A stretch of DNA of 64,000 nucleotides, from positions 106,273 to 170,272 of the forward strand of contig JAMLHK010000012.1 of the NCBI GenBank assembly GCA_023957155.1, given 5' to 3'. The notes under the pieces were generated by a model that searched no databases, was not told the DNA's origin, and saw only the letters and a program-made list of their open reading frames with translations. Made by a program: the position numbers and the translations under genes. This DNA is from Chitinophagaceae bacterium. GTDB lineage: Bacteria > Bacteroidota > Bacteroidia > Chitinophagales > Chitinophagaceae. Positions 17,579 to 25,810 of the stretch are shown here, one piece after another; position 1 is the first letter of the stretch; the number at the start of each line of letters is the position of its first letter.

Positions 17579-18907
17579 ATGGAGCAGACAAAAAAATCGA
17601 CGTTCAAACTGCTTTTCTACCTGAAAAAGAACGAACTGAAAAAGAACGGTAACGCACCGGTTATGGCACGTATTACCATTGACGGAACAGCCAAGACTTT
17701 GGGTACAAAGTTAGAAATTAACCCCAATAATTGGGATTTAAAGTACGGAAGAGTTGAGGGCAAAAGTGCAACAGCTTTAAGCATCAACCAAAAACTGGAT
17801 AACATACGTGGGCGTATCGACAAGATTTATGAAGATATGCTGAAGCACGAGGGTTTTGCGACCGCACAGAAAGTGAAACTTTCGTTTTTGGGTGTTGGCG
17901 TAATGGATGATGCCATATTGAAACTTTTCAAGGTTCAAAACGATGAGTTTGAAAATATGGTAGCAAAGGGCAAACGCACACAAGGCACTTATAATAAATA
18001 TATCACGGTTTACAATCATCTTACTGAATTTATAAGCGAACGATACCACAGGGATGATATGGCATTTCGGGAATTGACTGCCGATTTTATACGTGAATTT
18101 GATTTTTATCTCCGTATTGATAAAGGGTGTGCACATAATACGGTTTGGATTTACACAATGCCTGTCATAAGTTTAGTTAAGCTGGCGGTCAAGAAAGGTA
18201 TGATACGTGAAAATCCGTTTGAGGATTACGAAATCAGTATGGAAGAAACCGACAGGGGCTACATACTGAAAGAGGACGTAGAAAAGCTGATGATGTGTAA
18301 ACCTCTACACAAAAGATATGAGCTTGTAAAGGATATTTTCATTTTTAGTTGCTTTACCGGATTGTCTTACGTTGATATTAAAAAATTGACAAAGAATAAT
18401 ATTCAGTCTTTCTTTGACGGTCATCAATGGATTATCAGCCGAAGACAGAAATCAGATATTTCTTCCAATGTGAGGTTAATGGAAATACCTAAACGCATCA
18501 TTGAGAAATACCAGGGTACTACCCGAAATGAATTTATCTTTCCTGTTCCTACCAATGTAACCTGCAATAATCACGTTAAGAAACTGATTGAGGAAGCAGA
18601 AATTATTTCCGAACAAAAAGTAACCTTTCACACGGCAAGGCATACTTTCGGAACAATGTTTTTGACCGAGGGTGTACCACTTGAAAGCCTTAGCAAAATG
18701 ATGGGGCATAAAAATATCTCCACTACACAGATTTATGCTAAAATTACCAGCCAAAAGATTAGTAAGGATATGGATTTAGTAACCCCTAAATTTAAAACAA
18801 TGGAAGATGCGTTTCTTATTAAAATGGAACGGGAAGAAGTAGCATTGTTAAATACTCACAACGGAAAGACATCGAAAATTAAAAGTGTCGAAGAAATGAT
18901 GGTTTAA
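17579..18907 (+). CDS. int: Tyrosine recombinase (IntDOT-type integrase)
   Basis: 442 residues in three parts: an arm-type DNA-binding N domain (about 1-90), a SAM-like core-binding domain (about 110-215) and a catalytic domain. Active-site residues are K291 (QKSDISS), H351 and R354 (HTARH), H377 (GHKNI) and Y386 (QIYAKIT). The position of the first catalytic Arg is Ser (S263 in FTGLSYVDIKKL), as in CTnDOT integrase, where the missing Arg goes with tolerance of mismatched crossover sequence. It would integrate and excise the element. A strong terminator follows, so it is a single-gene transcript. Confidence 0.93.
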   Translation: MEQTKKSTFKLLFYLKKNELKKNGNAPVMARITIDGTAKTLGTKLEINPNNWDLKYGRVEGKSATALSINQKLDNIRGRIDKIYEDMLKHEGFATAQKVKLSFLGVGVMDDAILKLFKVQNDEFENMVAKGKRTQGTYNKYITVYNHLTEFISERYHRDDMAFRELTADFIREFDFYLRIDKGCAHNTVWIYTMPVISLVKLAVKKGMIRENPFEDYEISMEETDRGYILKEDVEKLMMCKPLHKRYELVKDIFIFSCFTGLSYVDIKKLTKNNIQSFFDGHQWIISRRQKSDISSNVRLMEIPKRIIEKYQGTTRNEFIFPVPTNVTCNNHVKKLIEEAEIISEQKVTFHTARHTFGTMFLTEGVPLESLSKMMGHKNISTTQIYAKITSQKISKDMDLVTPKFKTMEDAFLIKMEREEVALLNTHNGKTSKIKSVEEMMV

Positions 18908-18937
18908 ACATAGTATTTTCTTAACTAATCAAATTGA

Positions 18938-18962
18938 AGCAGGATTAAGTCCTGCTTTTTTT
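18938..18962 (+). terminator. Terminator of the integrase gene
   Basis: Perfect 7-bp stem AGCAGGA / TCCTGCT, a 5-base loop and seven T on the plus strand, 30 bases after the int stop codon. Confidence 0.85.
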
Positions 18963-19564
18963 ATGCCCATACTTTTTATAGCCAAAGCACATTTACTTTT
19001 CTCTCCTATTCCCTTTCTGTAAAAGAGCTTTCGGCTACTTCCGCAACAGAAGATTAAAAAATGTTGCCTTAGACTTCTCCCTCACAAAACAATTTTTCAA
19101 CCCTCTGTAAGTGTGGCTGCCAAAGCCACACGGTTAAAAAAAATATTTAAAAATCCAGCGAATTAGAAGTGTTATTTCAATTCACTGTGAACCATTTATC
19201 AATGCCATTTTCTCGGCTTCCACATTTTTTTAATTCAAAGAAGCCTGTATGCACTATTGTCCCATTTCAAGAGCAAAGGTATTTCCGTGTTCTTAACGCA
19301 TCACAAAGGTCAGGCAAGTTTGGAAAATAATCTCCACCCGTTGGGTAGTATTTTTTTCCAAAACCTTGGTGATGCTAAACACGAACCTTTTATGCTCGTG
19401 AAACGAAACATAGCATACTCCGGCTCTTTGGACGAATAAAAAAAATGTCAGTTGTGAAAATTAAAAACATTGAAAATGGTAATGAAACGAAACAGCACCT
19501 CCTCTCATTACCGAATAAATCAAAAAAAATTAAATCAAATATTAATCACTAAAAATCAACGAAG
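18963..19564. other. Intergenic region with two inverted repeats
   Basis: No convincing gene. GTGTGGCT/AGCCACAC forms a perfect 8-bp hairpin at 19111-19131 that is followed by A, not T, on the plus strand, so it is not a terminator. A larger nested palindrome lies at 19319-19362: TTTGGAAAA pairs with TTTTCCAAA, and inside it ACCC-gtt-GGGT forms a small stem. The placement between int and ssb would suit a site for excision factors or single-strand initiation. An open frame at 19257-19439 has no family and spans the palindrome, so I do not call it. Confidence 0.5.
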
Positions 19565-19957
19565 ATGAACATCACAGGAAGACTGACAAGAAATGCGGAA
19601 GTACGCACATTGTCGAACGAAAAACAGGTAGTAAACTTTTCCGTAGCGGTAAACGACAGCTACAAAAACAAGCAGGGCGAATGGGTAGAGCAAACCGCCT
19701 ATTTCGATTGCTCGTATTGGCGAACTCCCAATGTGGCAAAAATGCTCACAAAAGGGTGATTGGTAGAACTATCAGGCAGGGCAAGTGCAAGGGCGTGGAT
19801 AGGCAAAGACGGCGAAGCAAAGGCAGGTCTGAACTTTCACACTTCCGACATCAAACCGCTTGGAGGTAGTAAAAGAGCCGAAACTGCACAGGCTACCACA
19901 GGAACGAACGAGGGCAAGGCTACACCACAGGAAACAACGGATGACCTCCCATTCTAA
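19565..19957 (+). pseudogene. ssb: Single-stranded DNA-binding protein, interrupted by an in-frame TGA
   Basis: The whole 131-codon frame reads as an element-type SSB: OB-fold start MNITGRLTRNAEVRTL, the VVNFSVAVNDSYKNKQGEW core, FDCSYWR, then LVELSGRASARAWIGKDG, and an acidic DDLPF-type tail that recruits partner proteins. One codon, TGA at 19757-19759, splits it after residue 64 (AKMLTKG-stop). There is no frameshift, since both halves are in one frame. The stop is followed directly by TTG, so reinitiation of a C-terminal fragment is possible. If the stop is real, the OB fold is lost. A sequencing error is the alternative. Confidence 0.85.
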
Positions 19958-20001
19958 CAACAATCATTTAATCATTTTTCAAACATTAAAATTTTATCAA
20001 A

Positions 20002-21075
20002 ATGGCACATAATATCAATTTCAACGAGAGAACAGGACGTTATTCATTCTTTAGCGTTCAGCAGAAAGCGTGGCACGGCTTGGGGCAAATCGTGGAGCAA
20101 TACCCGACAAGCGAAGAAGCAATCAAATACGCAGGGTTAGATTACGAAGTGGTAAAATCCCCACTATTTACCAAAGGTTCGGGTATTATCGAAACAGCCA
20201 ACGGCATAGAGATAGGCAGTAACGAATTGGAAGTTCCTAATTACTTCGCCAACATACGCACAGATAACAATGCAGTATTGGGCGTGGTAGGTAAAGATTA
20301 CCACATTGTGCAAAACCGTGAAGCCTTTGCATTCTTTGACAGCATTGTAGGCGGTGGCGAGGGTATTCTCTATGAAACCGCAGGAGCATTAGGCAATGGA
20401 GAACGCATTTTCATCACAGCAAAATTGCCCGACTATATCCGTGTAGGCAATGGCGATGATGTAACAGAGAAATACATTTTCCTTACCACTTCGCACGATG
20501 GTAGCGGAAGTATTACCGCAGCGTTTACCCCTATCCGTATCGTTTGCCAAAATACTCTTAATGCTTCCTTACGAAATATGACCAATGTAGTCCGTATCAA
20601 ACACACTTCGGGAGCAAAACAGCGTATCGAGAACGCACACAAGATTATGGGGCTTGCCAATACGTTGAGCAACCAATTGGAGGGCATTTTCAACGAGTGG
20701 ACAAAAGTAAAGGTAACAGACCGAGAAGTAAGAAAGTTAATCCAATTGGCACTTTGCCCGAACAAGGAAACGCTTGACCTTATCAAAAAAGGTGCAGAAG
20801 ACGAAGTTTCCACCGTGTTCAAAAATGTGGTTGATGATGCTTTTTCCTATGCGATGATAAGCGATACCCAACAAATGGAAACAACCAAAGGCACATTGTT
20901 CGGGGCTTACAATGCGGTTACAGGCTACTATCAGAATGTAAGGAATTACAAAGACGATGAAGCCAAGTTGCAGAGTATTGTATTGGGCGGAACTGCCCAA
21001 CTCAAATCACAGAAAGCATTTGAACTATGCACAGGCTTTGCAATGGACGGTGCGGAAATCTTCAACCTTAATTAA
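20002..21075 (+). CDS. DUF932 phage/plasmid-like protein
   Basis: 357-residue member of the DUF932 (TIGR03299-like) family, common in the early region of Bacteroidota conjugative elements and in plasmids. Typical blocks are WHGLGQIVEQYPTSEEAIKYAGLDYEV near the N terminus, the VGKDYHIVQNREAFAFFD segment, and FTPIRIVCQNTLNASL in the middle. Function is not established. Linkage to ssb and anti-restriction genes suggests a role just after DNA entry (inference). Intact, with an A-rich leader sequence before the start. Confidence 0.82.
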   Translation: MAHNINFNERTGRYSFFSVQQKAWHGLGQIVEQYPTSEEAIKYAGLDYEVVKSPLFTKGSGIIETANGIEIGSNELEVPNYFANIRTDNNAVLGVVGKDYHIVQNREAFAFFDSIVGGGEGILYETAGALGNGERIFITAKLPDYIRVGNGDDVTEKYIFLTTSHDGSGSITAAFTPIRIVCQNTLNASLRNMTNVVRIKHTSGAKQRIENAHKIMGLANTLSNQLEGIFNEWTKVKVTDREVRKLIQLALCPNKETLDLIKKGAEDEVSTVFKNVVDDAFSYAMISDTQQMETTKGTLFGAYNAVTGYYQNVRNYKDDEAKLQSIVLGGTAQLKSQKAFELCTGFAMDGAEIFNLN

Positions 21076-21127
21076 ATAACCACAGGCTACCGCCTTAATC
21101 GGTGGTAGCCTATTAATAACATTCATT

Positions 21128-21604
21128 ATGGCTAATTGGTGCAACAATACGGTTTACTTCGAGGGAACACCCGAAGCACTTGGACAGATACAAAAGTTAT
21201 TCAATGCAATGACTGAAAAGTAAAGAACAGAGCAATGCGGACAACTGCCCGACTTTGTAGAAGACACAGACGGAGGTTATTTCTTCGACATCTGTCAAGA
21301 TTATGACGACACGTTTCAGTATGATACAAAATGGTCGCCCAATACCGAAGTTCTGAAAAAAATAGCAGAACGGTATAACGTGAATTTCACACAGGACTAT
21401 GAGGAATTGGGTTGCTTGGCATACGGTAGGGTAACATTTTCTGACAGGCTATTCACAGATATTTATTTGGAGGACGAGGACTTTCAAAAATTTGAGTATG
21501 ACGAAGAAAAAGACGAATGGTATTTCGAGGGCGAAACCTATGAAAGCGAATGGGAAATATTGGAAACCTTGTTGGAACGAAAAATTGAAAATCATCAACC
21601 TTAA
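21128..21604 (+). pseudogene. DUF1281-like protein, interrupted by an in-frame TAA
   Basis: A 159-codon frame starting MANWCNNTVYFEGTPEAL, the opening of DUF1281/YubB-type ferredoxin-like proteins of plasmids. Codon 32 is TAA (21221-21223). The frame then continues without shift through DFVEDTDGGYFFDICQDYDD and TKWSPNTEVLKKIAERY to TYESEWEILETLLER. A CAA-to-TAA change (Gln) is the simplest cause. The second half is open from 21224 and has an internal ATG at 21380, so a shortened product could be made. The function of the family is unknown. Confidence 0.8.
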
Positions 21605-21615
21605 AATCAAAGACA

Positions 21616-21954
21616 ATGGAAACAAAATCAATAGCCACAAAGTTTGTCCGCCACGATGTTCCCGAATTGGAAACGCTGAAATTTTCAACGGTCTATCAGT
21701 TAAGGGAAAAACTGAACAAGGGCGACAAGATGAACCGAACCGAAAAGAATTGGCTTGCGGAAGCGGTAAACCGAAATGCCTTTTTCAAAAGAGCCGTTCC
21801 CTTGCGTGGTTATCGGTTTGGGTTTGAAGATGTTTTGAAAACCTATGTAGTAAAGCAATACGGCAATTGGGCTGAATACAATGCCCCCGACAAAACAAGC
21901 CTTAGAAGCATTGTTTACGGCAGGATTGACCAAATAGCGGAAATCAGTAAATAA
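21616..21954 (+). CDS. Conserved hypothetical protein of the element
   Basis: 112 residues, basic and without export signal or membrane segment. It starts METKSIATKFVRHDVPELETLKFSTVYQLREKL and ends IDQIAEISK. I do not recognise a domain. Small proteins like this lie between DUF932 and PRTRC genes in Bacteroidota elements. It begins 11 bases after the DUF1281 remnant and the next gene follows by 10 bases, so it is part of the same early transcript. Confidence 0.6.
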   Translation: METKSIATKFVRHDVPELETLKFSTVYQLREKLNKGDKMNRTEKNWLAEAVNRNAFFKRAVPLRGYRFGFEDVLKTYVVKQYGNWAEYNAPDKTSLRSIVYGRIDQIAEISK

Positions 21955-21964
21955 CATCAGAGCA

Positions 21965-22168
21965 ATGAAAATAACAGATTTGAACGGTTGCCCCATTGAA
22001 GTAACCGACCTTGACGAAGCCATTAGAATTACGGCAGATTACAAGGAATACAGGCACAAGGACAAAAGTTTTTCCGAGTTCGACAAACAGCAAAAAGCCT
22101 ATTGGACGGATATGCACGAGAAACTGACAGCGATTAAAAAACAATTAAACGAAACTTCAAAATTTTAG
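21965..22168 (+). CDS. Small hypothetical protein of the element
   Basis: 67 residues, highly charged and probably helical in its second half (YKEYRHKDKSFSEFDKQQKAYWTDMHEKLTAIKKQ is read as scattered K/E/Q). No known domain. It starts MKITDLNGCPIEV and sits 4 bases before the PRTRC E gene, which suggests co-translation with that cassette. Confidence 0.6.
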   Translation: MKITDLNGCPIEVTDLDEAIRITADYKEYRHKDKSFSEFDKQQKAYWTDMHEKLTAIKKQLNETSKF

Positions 22169-22172
22169 AACA

Positions 22173-22799
22173 ATGAACGCAAATTTTTTCAATCAGATAC
22201 AGCAGTTGGACTTTACAGGAGTATTGCAACTGAACATTTCAAAAGGGATAGACACCAACCTAATTGTATCAGTGTTGCTCAACAACGAACAATGCGGAGA
22301 TAGTGCCAAAAACCTTATTTCCCCATTAACTTTTAACGCCACACCGCAGGAGTTTGACGAGGGATTTTTTGAGCAGATAACCACGCCTATACAAACCATT
22401 TCGGGCGTAATGGTGGATATGGAAAAATTCCTAAAACAAATGGAAGAAGTCAAAAAGCAGTCCGCAATGGAGAAAGAGAAAGCCGAGAAAGTCAAAAAGG
22501 AAAAAGAAGCCAAAGACAAGAAATACAAAGACGGTATCGCAAAAGTGGACGAACTCGAAAAAGAGGGCAAGTTCCGTGAAGCGTGGATTAAAGTTCCCGA
22601 TATAACCGAGTTCCCCGAAAAAGCGGACGAGATACGCAAACGCAAAACATCATTGTCAGACAAGTTTGCCACACCGAGCCTTTTCGGTGCAATGGAAGAA
22701 GCGACACCCAAACCGCCACAACAAGCGGAAGAAGTTACTGCCGATTATCCCATTGATGAAACATCAACAGGCGAAGACGAGGAAGAAACAAATTATTAA
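22173..22799 (+). CDS. PRTRC system protein E
   Basis: 208 residues. The N-terminal part (FNQIQQLDFTGVLQLNISKG to FDEGFFEQI) matches the PRTRC E family. A Lys/Glu-rich coiled coil follows (about 85-140, built on repeated KEK and EKV steps), then a Pro/Glu-rich acidic tail (EEVTADYPIDETS). The role is unknown. In PRTRC cassettes it always lies beside the C, B and ThiF genes, so it may be a scaffold or substrate of the conjugation system (inference). Confidence 0.75.
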   Translation: MNANFFNQIQQLDFTGVLQLNISKGIDTNLIVSVLLNNEQCGDSAKNLISPLTFNATPQEFDEGFFEQITTPIQTISGVMVDMEKFLKQMEEVKKQSAMEKEKAEKVKKEKEAKDKKYKDGIAKVDELEKEGKFREAWIKVPDITEFPEKADEIRKRKTSLSDKFATPSLFGAMEEATPKPPQQAEEVTADYPIDETSTGEDEEETNY

Positions 22800-22816
22800 C
22801 CATTAAAACGAACATT

Positions 22817-23035
22817 ATGTTATTAGCAACGCAATTACAACGAGTTTTTATACTCAAAGATAAAGGACAGGATGTAAGACTGACCGACCCCGAACCACGT
22901 TGGAGTGTGGAAGCCGTAATGAATTTTTACGCCAATATGTATCCGATACTCACAACGGCAAAAGTATCTGCACCGCAAATCAAGGATGATGCAGTAGAAT
23001 ACAAATTTGAAAGCGTAATGGGAACGAAAGGTTAA
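22817..23035 (+). CDS. PRTRC system protein C, ubiquitin-like (Prok_Ub family)
   Basis: 72 residues with a beta-grasp-like pattern: strand RVFILKDKG, strand QDVRLTDPE, a helix around SVEAVMNFYANMYP, then ITTAKVSAPQ-like and AVEYKFESV strands. The chain ends in a free C-terminal glycine after a small flexible tail (VMGTKG), the shape of a mature ubiquitin-like modifier. This family is described as prokaryotic ubiquitin-like (Prok_Ub) in PRTRC systems. The partner E2-like and E1-like genes follow within 2 kb. No protease is needed to expose the glycine. Conjugation has not been shown. Confidence 0.8.
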   Translation: MLLATQLQRVFILKDKGQDVRLTDPEPRWSVEAVMNFYANMYPILTTAKVSAPQIKDDAVEYKFESVMGTKG

Positions 23036-23052
23036 TCCAAAAATCAAAAACA

Positions 23053-24228
23053 ATGAATTATGAAACCACATATCATATCGGGAACTATCCAATTGCCCGA
23101 ACAGAAACGCCAACGGCAATTGCACCGACAGTTGGGCGAGTTCGCCCAATGGATGAAACGAAGCAAAGACGCAAACGAAGTGCGGAAAGACAAACAGAAA
23201 TCCGTTCCGATAGCAATGTTACCAATGGTTTTCTAAAATCAGCATTCCTGCCTAAACTGCAAACGGAGCAATCCGCACAGGCTTGTAAGAAAACATCAAA
23301 AACGGAGAGGGATTTTTACCAATCCCTTTCCAATCTTGCAGGGCATTTCCATATTGAGCCAATGCAGAGCAAAGATTTTGGTTTTCCCTACAATATGGTT
23401 TTGGCTATGTGGGATATGGACACCCAACTAAAATGCACCAATGCAAATTGGGACAGTTTCCGTTTGATACAGGATAGTAAGAAAACCTATTTTGTAAGTG
23501 AGGAAAAATTCGACACAGGTGCAACGCTGTATTACATTCCCATTGTTCCACTCTTTGAAATGTTGCACGACAAACAGCGGAAGCACACCGCACATTTACT
23601 GATTTCGGTTTGCAGTTATCTGTATCACATTGCCCATATCCCGTATTACAGGCAGGAAGACAGTTATCTCTATTGGCTGTATGAAACGCACAAAGATTGG
23701 GTAGAGTATGACGATGAAACGGAAGAAACAGAAAACTATAAAAGTGAATTGAGAAAAGCGGAAACCATTGGCGACAGGATTGAGCAGAAATTACACAACC
23801 GTATCAATCTGACGGTATTTGAACAGCGTTTGAGCCGTTTCAAAAGCCGTGATACATTCGACAGGGAATGTTGGCAAATGGCGTGTAATGCTTTTGCCTT
23901 ATATACCGAATACCCGATAGGAAGCATTTTCCGCAATGCACCTATACCCGAACAAGACCCCTATGCCGATGATTGCGAAAATGAAGTTATCGGAATGGAA
24001 AAGTATATTTCTTTTATCGCAGACACCAAAGGTTGGTTATATGAAAGCATTAAAGAAAGTATCAACAACGAGTTTAACGAATACGGAGCAATGGAAGAAC
24101 CGACCATTAACAAGCAATTTGACGGAAGCGAAATAACAGAAAACAGCCTTGATTTTGAGAAACGCCTATTTGAATTATTGGACGACCTGTCTTACTTATT
24201 GTATAACTATAAAACCACAGAGCAATGA
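23053..24228 (+). CDS. PRTRC-cassette protein (PRTRC F-like), start uncertain
   Basis: Up to 391 residues, no membrane segments. The body from about residue 75 (ERDFYQSLSNLAGHFHIEP onwards) looks like a folded, acidic cytoplasmic protein and ends LSYLLYNYKTTEQ. By position between C and B it should be the F member of the cassette, but I recognise it only by context. The first 60 residues (TYHIGNYPIARTETPTAI and so on) have odd composition and overlap a second frame that reads more like protein (23060-23236). Other in-frame starts are 23152 and 23362. The stop overlaps the start of the B gene. Confidence 0.6.
   Translation: MNYETTYHIGNYPIARTETPTAIAPTVGRVRPMDETKQRRKRSAERQTEIRSDSNVTNGFLKSAFLPKLQTEQSAQACKKTSKTERDFYQSLSNLAGHFHIEPMQSKDFGFPYNMVLAMWDMDTQLKCTNANWDSFRLIQDSKKTYFVSEEKFDTGATLYYIPIVPLFEMLHDKQRKHTAHLLISVCSYLYHIAHIPYYRQEDSYLYWLYETHKDWVEYDDETEETENYKSELRKAETIGDRIEQKLHNRINLTVFEQRLSRFKSRDTFDRECWQMACNAFALYTEYPIGSIFRNAPIPEQDPYADDCENEVIGMEKYISFIADTKGWLYESIKESINNEFNEYGAMEEPTINKQFDGSEITENSLDFEKRLFELLDDLSYLLYNYKTTEQ
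23060..23236 (+). CDS. Possible small protein overlapping the PRTRC F frame
   Basis: A 58-codon frame opened by ATG at 23060, one base out of phase with the longer gene and closed by TAA at 23234-23236. It starts MKPHIISGTIQLPEQKR, continues with a basic amphipathic helix (QLHRQLGEFAQWMKRSKDANE) and ends PIAMLPMVF. Its residue mix looks more natural than that of the other frame over the same bases. It may be a real small gene, or the original N terminus of the neighbour before a frameshift. Confidence 0.4.
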   Translation: MKPHIISGTIQLPEQKRQRQLHRQLGEFAQWMKRSKDANEVRKDKQKSVPIAMLPMVF

Positions 24229-24944
24229 ACAACGCAATCAACATAACCGAGAACTTCGGGACATTATACCACCCAAAATCCGCTTTGGTTTTCTATGAAG
24301 CCAAAGGCGAAGAAAGAAGAATGTATGTGGAGCATTTTGATATGGACAAGAACGGCAACCCAATCAATGCACACCCATTGACCGTAAGGGAAGCCGAAGT
24401 ATTGGCTAAGTCTTTACAGACCGATGAAGAAAAGAGCAAAGCATTTTTGAAGCCAAAGGGAATTTTTCCGACCAACATTCTGCACATCAATCCGAGTGAA
24501 ACAGGCACGGTGCTTTGGCATACCAAAGCACAGCAAAGGCAACTCTATTTTGTGGACAGTCTGGGCATACCCAACGGTAAGGCACAAACACCGCCAATAC
24601 TTTGGTTAGCGAGTAAAAGAGGACTTGTGGTCTTTGCCCTTGCAACGGACAAAAGACCGACAGAGAAAACGCCTTTGCATTACGCCCCGTTTTTCAACAT
24701 CTACGAAAAAGGCAATGTATGTATGGGAACGGTAAGCATTGACATCAAAAATTCCGCTTCGGTGGAAGAATTTACACAGGCTTGGGAACACTATTTTTTC
24801 AATTCCTATTTCAGCCATTCATTGTGCGAAAACTTGACAAAAAAGAACATTGTAAACCTTTGGAAAGACCTTATCAATACAGATAAACCCTTTCCAAAAG
24901 AAGCATTGAAAAAGAATAATAAAACCCTTAAAAATCTATTGTGA
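24225..24944 (+). CDS. PRTRC system protein B, E2-like (Prok-E2_D family)
   Basis: 239 residues with an E2 (ubiquitin-conjugating-like) layout in the second half. The segment HYAPFFNIYEKGNVCMGTV (152-170) places a cysteine (C166) in a context very like the catalytic region of eukaryotic E2s (HPN...G-x-V-C-L). C166 is the candidate thioester cysteine. The N-terminal half (YHPKSALVFYE, PLTVREAEVL) is PRTRC-B specific. The start overlaps the preceding stop (ATGA), and the following ThiF gene overlaps this stop, giving tight translational coupling of the F, B and ThiF genes. Confidence 0.8.
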   Translation: MNNAINITENFGTLYHPKSALVFYEAKGEERRMYVEHFDMDKNGNPINAHPLTVREAEVLAKSLQTDEEKSKAFLKPKGIFPTNILHINPSETGTVLWHTKAQQRQLYFVDSLGIPNGKAQTPPILWLASKRGLVVFALATDKRPTEKTPLHYAPFFNIYEKGNVCMGTVSIDIKNSASVEEFTQAWEHYFFNSYFSHSLCENLTKKNIVNLWKDLINTDKPFPKEALKKNNKTLKNLL

Positions 24945-25750
24945 TGAATACGGAAAAAACAGCAGTCCATTTTACGGACAACTATTTGATAAGTCCTACC
25001 AACCCGATTTCGGTAAACCTTATCGGAGCAGGTGGCACAGGCTCAAAAGCATTGACTGCCTTGTTAGAGATTAACGAGAGCTTGATAGCTTTAGGACACG
25101 CAGGTTTGTCCGTAAGGTTGTGGGATGATGATATAATCACAAGTGCCAATTTAGGCAGACAGCGTTTTTTTGAAAGTGAAACAGGATTGTATAAATCCGT
25201 TGCGTTAATCAATCGTGTAAACCGTTGTATCGGCACAAATTGGAAAGCCGAAAACAGAAAGTTTGAAAAGGACAGTTTCGGACGAATACCCGAAGAAGCA
25301 CAGGCAACCATTACCATTACTTGCGTTGATAATGTAAAGGCGAGGTTTGGCGTTGCTGAAATACTGAATATATTGGGCAACCGCAGAAATTACCGAGATA
25401 CGCCAAAGTATTGGTTGGATTTTGGTAACAGCCAACATACAGGGCAAGTCTTACTATCTACAATAGGAACGATTAAACAGCCCAATTCGGAAAAATACGA
25501 AACTGTGGCAAGCCTGCCATTTGTTACGGAAGAATTTGGGGAATTGCTGAAACAATCCGAAGAATTGGACAATACGCCAAGTTGCTCATTGGCTGAAGCA
25601 TTGCAAAAGCAGGATTTGTTTATCAATGCTTCATTGGCTCAAATGGGTTGTGATTTGCTTTGGGGTTTGTTCCGTTACGGAATGACCGAATACAGGGGAT
25701 TTTTTCACAACTTGAAAGACTTCCGCACCCACCCGATAAAAGTCGCCTGA
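24944..25750 (+). CDS. PRTRC system ThiF/E1-like adenylyltransferase
   Basis: 268 residues from ATG at 24944 (a GTG at 24941 is in frame too). E1/ThiF signatures are the nucleotide loop GAGGTGS (28-34), the acidic WDDDIITSANLGRQRFF block (60-76) with the Arg and Gln used in adenylation, and TCVDN (126-130). A cysteine in TPSCSLAEAL (C214) is a candidate for the thioester or acceptor site. It would activate the C-terminal glycine of the Ubl encoded at 22817 and pass it to the E2-like protein. Sequence supports the chemistry, but the target is unknown. It is the last gene before a bidirectional terminator. Confidence 0.88.
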   Translation: MNTEKTAVHFTDNYLISPTNPISVNLIGAGGTGSKALTALLEINESLIALGHAGLSVRLWDDDIITSANLGRQRFFESETGLYKSVALINRVNRCIGTNWKAENRKFEKDSFGRIPEEAQATITITCVDNVKARFGVAEILNILGNRRNYRDTPKYWLDFGNSQHTGQVLLSTIGTIKQPNSEKYETVASLPFVTEEFGELLKQSEELDNTPSCSLAEALQKQDLFINASLAQMGCDLLWGLFRYGMTEYRGFFHNLKDFRTHPIKVA

Positions 25751-25766
25751 CCTGAAAAATCGGGCG

Positions 25767-25810
25767 GCAAAAAGACACTCCCTCCCAATAGGTCGGGACA
25801 GTCTTTTTGC
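25767..25810. terminator. Bidirectional terminator between ThiF and receiver genes
   Basis: Perfect 10-bp arms GCAAAAAGAC (25767-25776) and GTCTTTTTGC (25801-25810), with an inner CTCCC/GGGAC pairing. The A and T tracts within the arms suit termination from either side, between a plus-strand and a minus-strand operon. Confidence 0.7.

Noticed and set aside
19111-19131. Perfect 8-bp hairpin as terminator
   Set aside because: Followed by A-rich, not T-rich, sequence on both reading directions.
19257-19439. Plus-strand frame of 60 codons between int and ssb
   Set aside because: Spans an inverted repeat, no family, no ribosome-binding context.
19757-21223. Stop-codon recoding (TGA or TAA read as sense)
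   Set aside because: Two different stop codons are involved, and neighbouring genes end normally at both.
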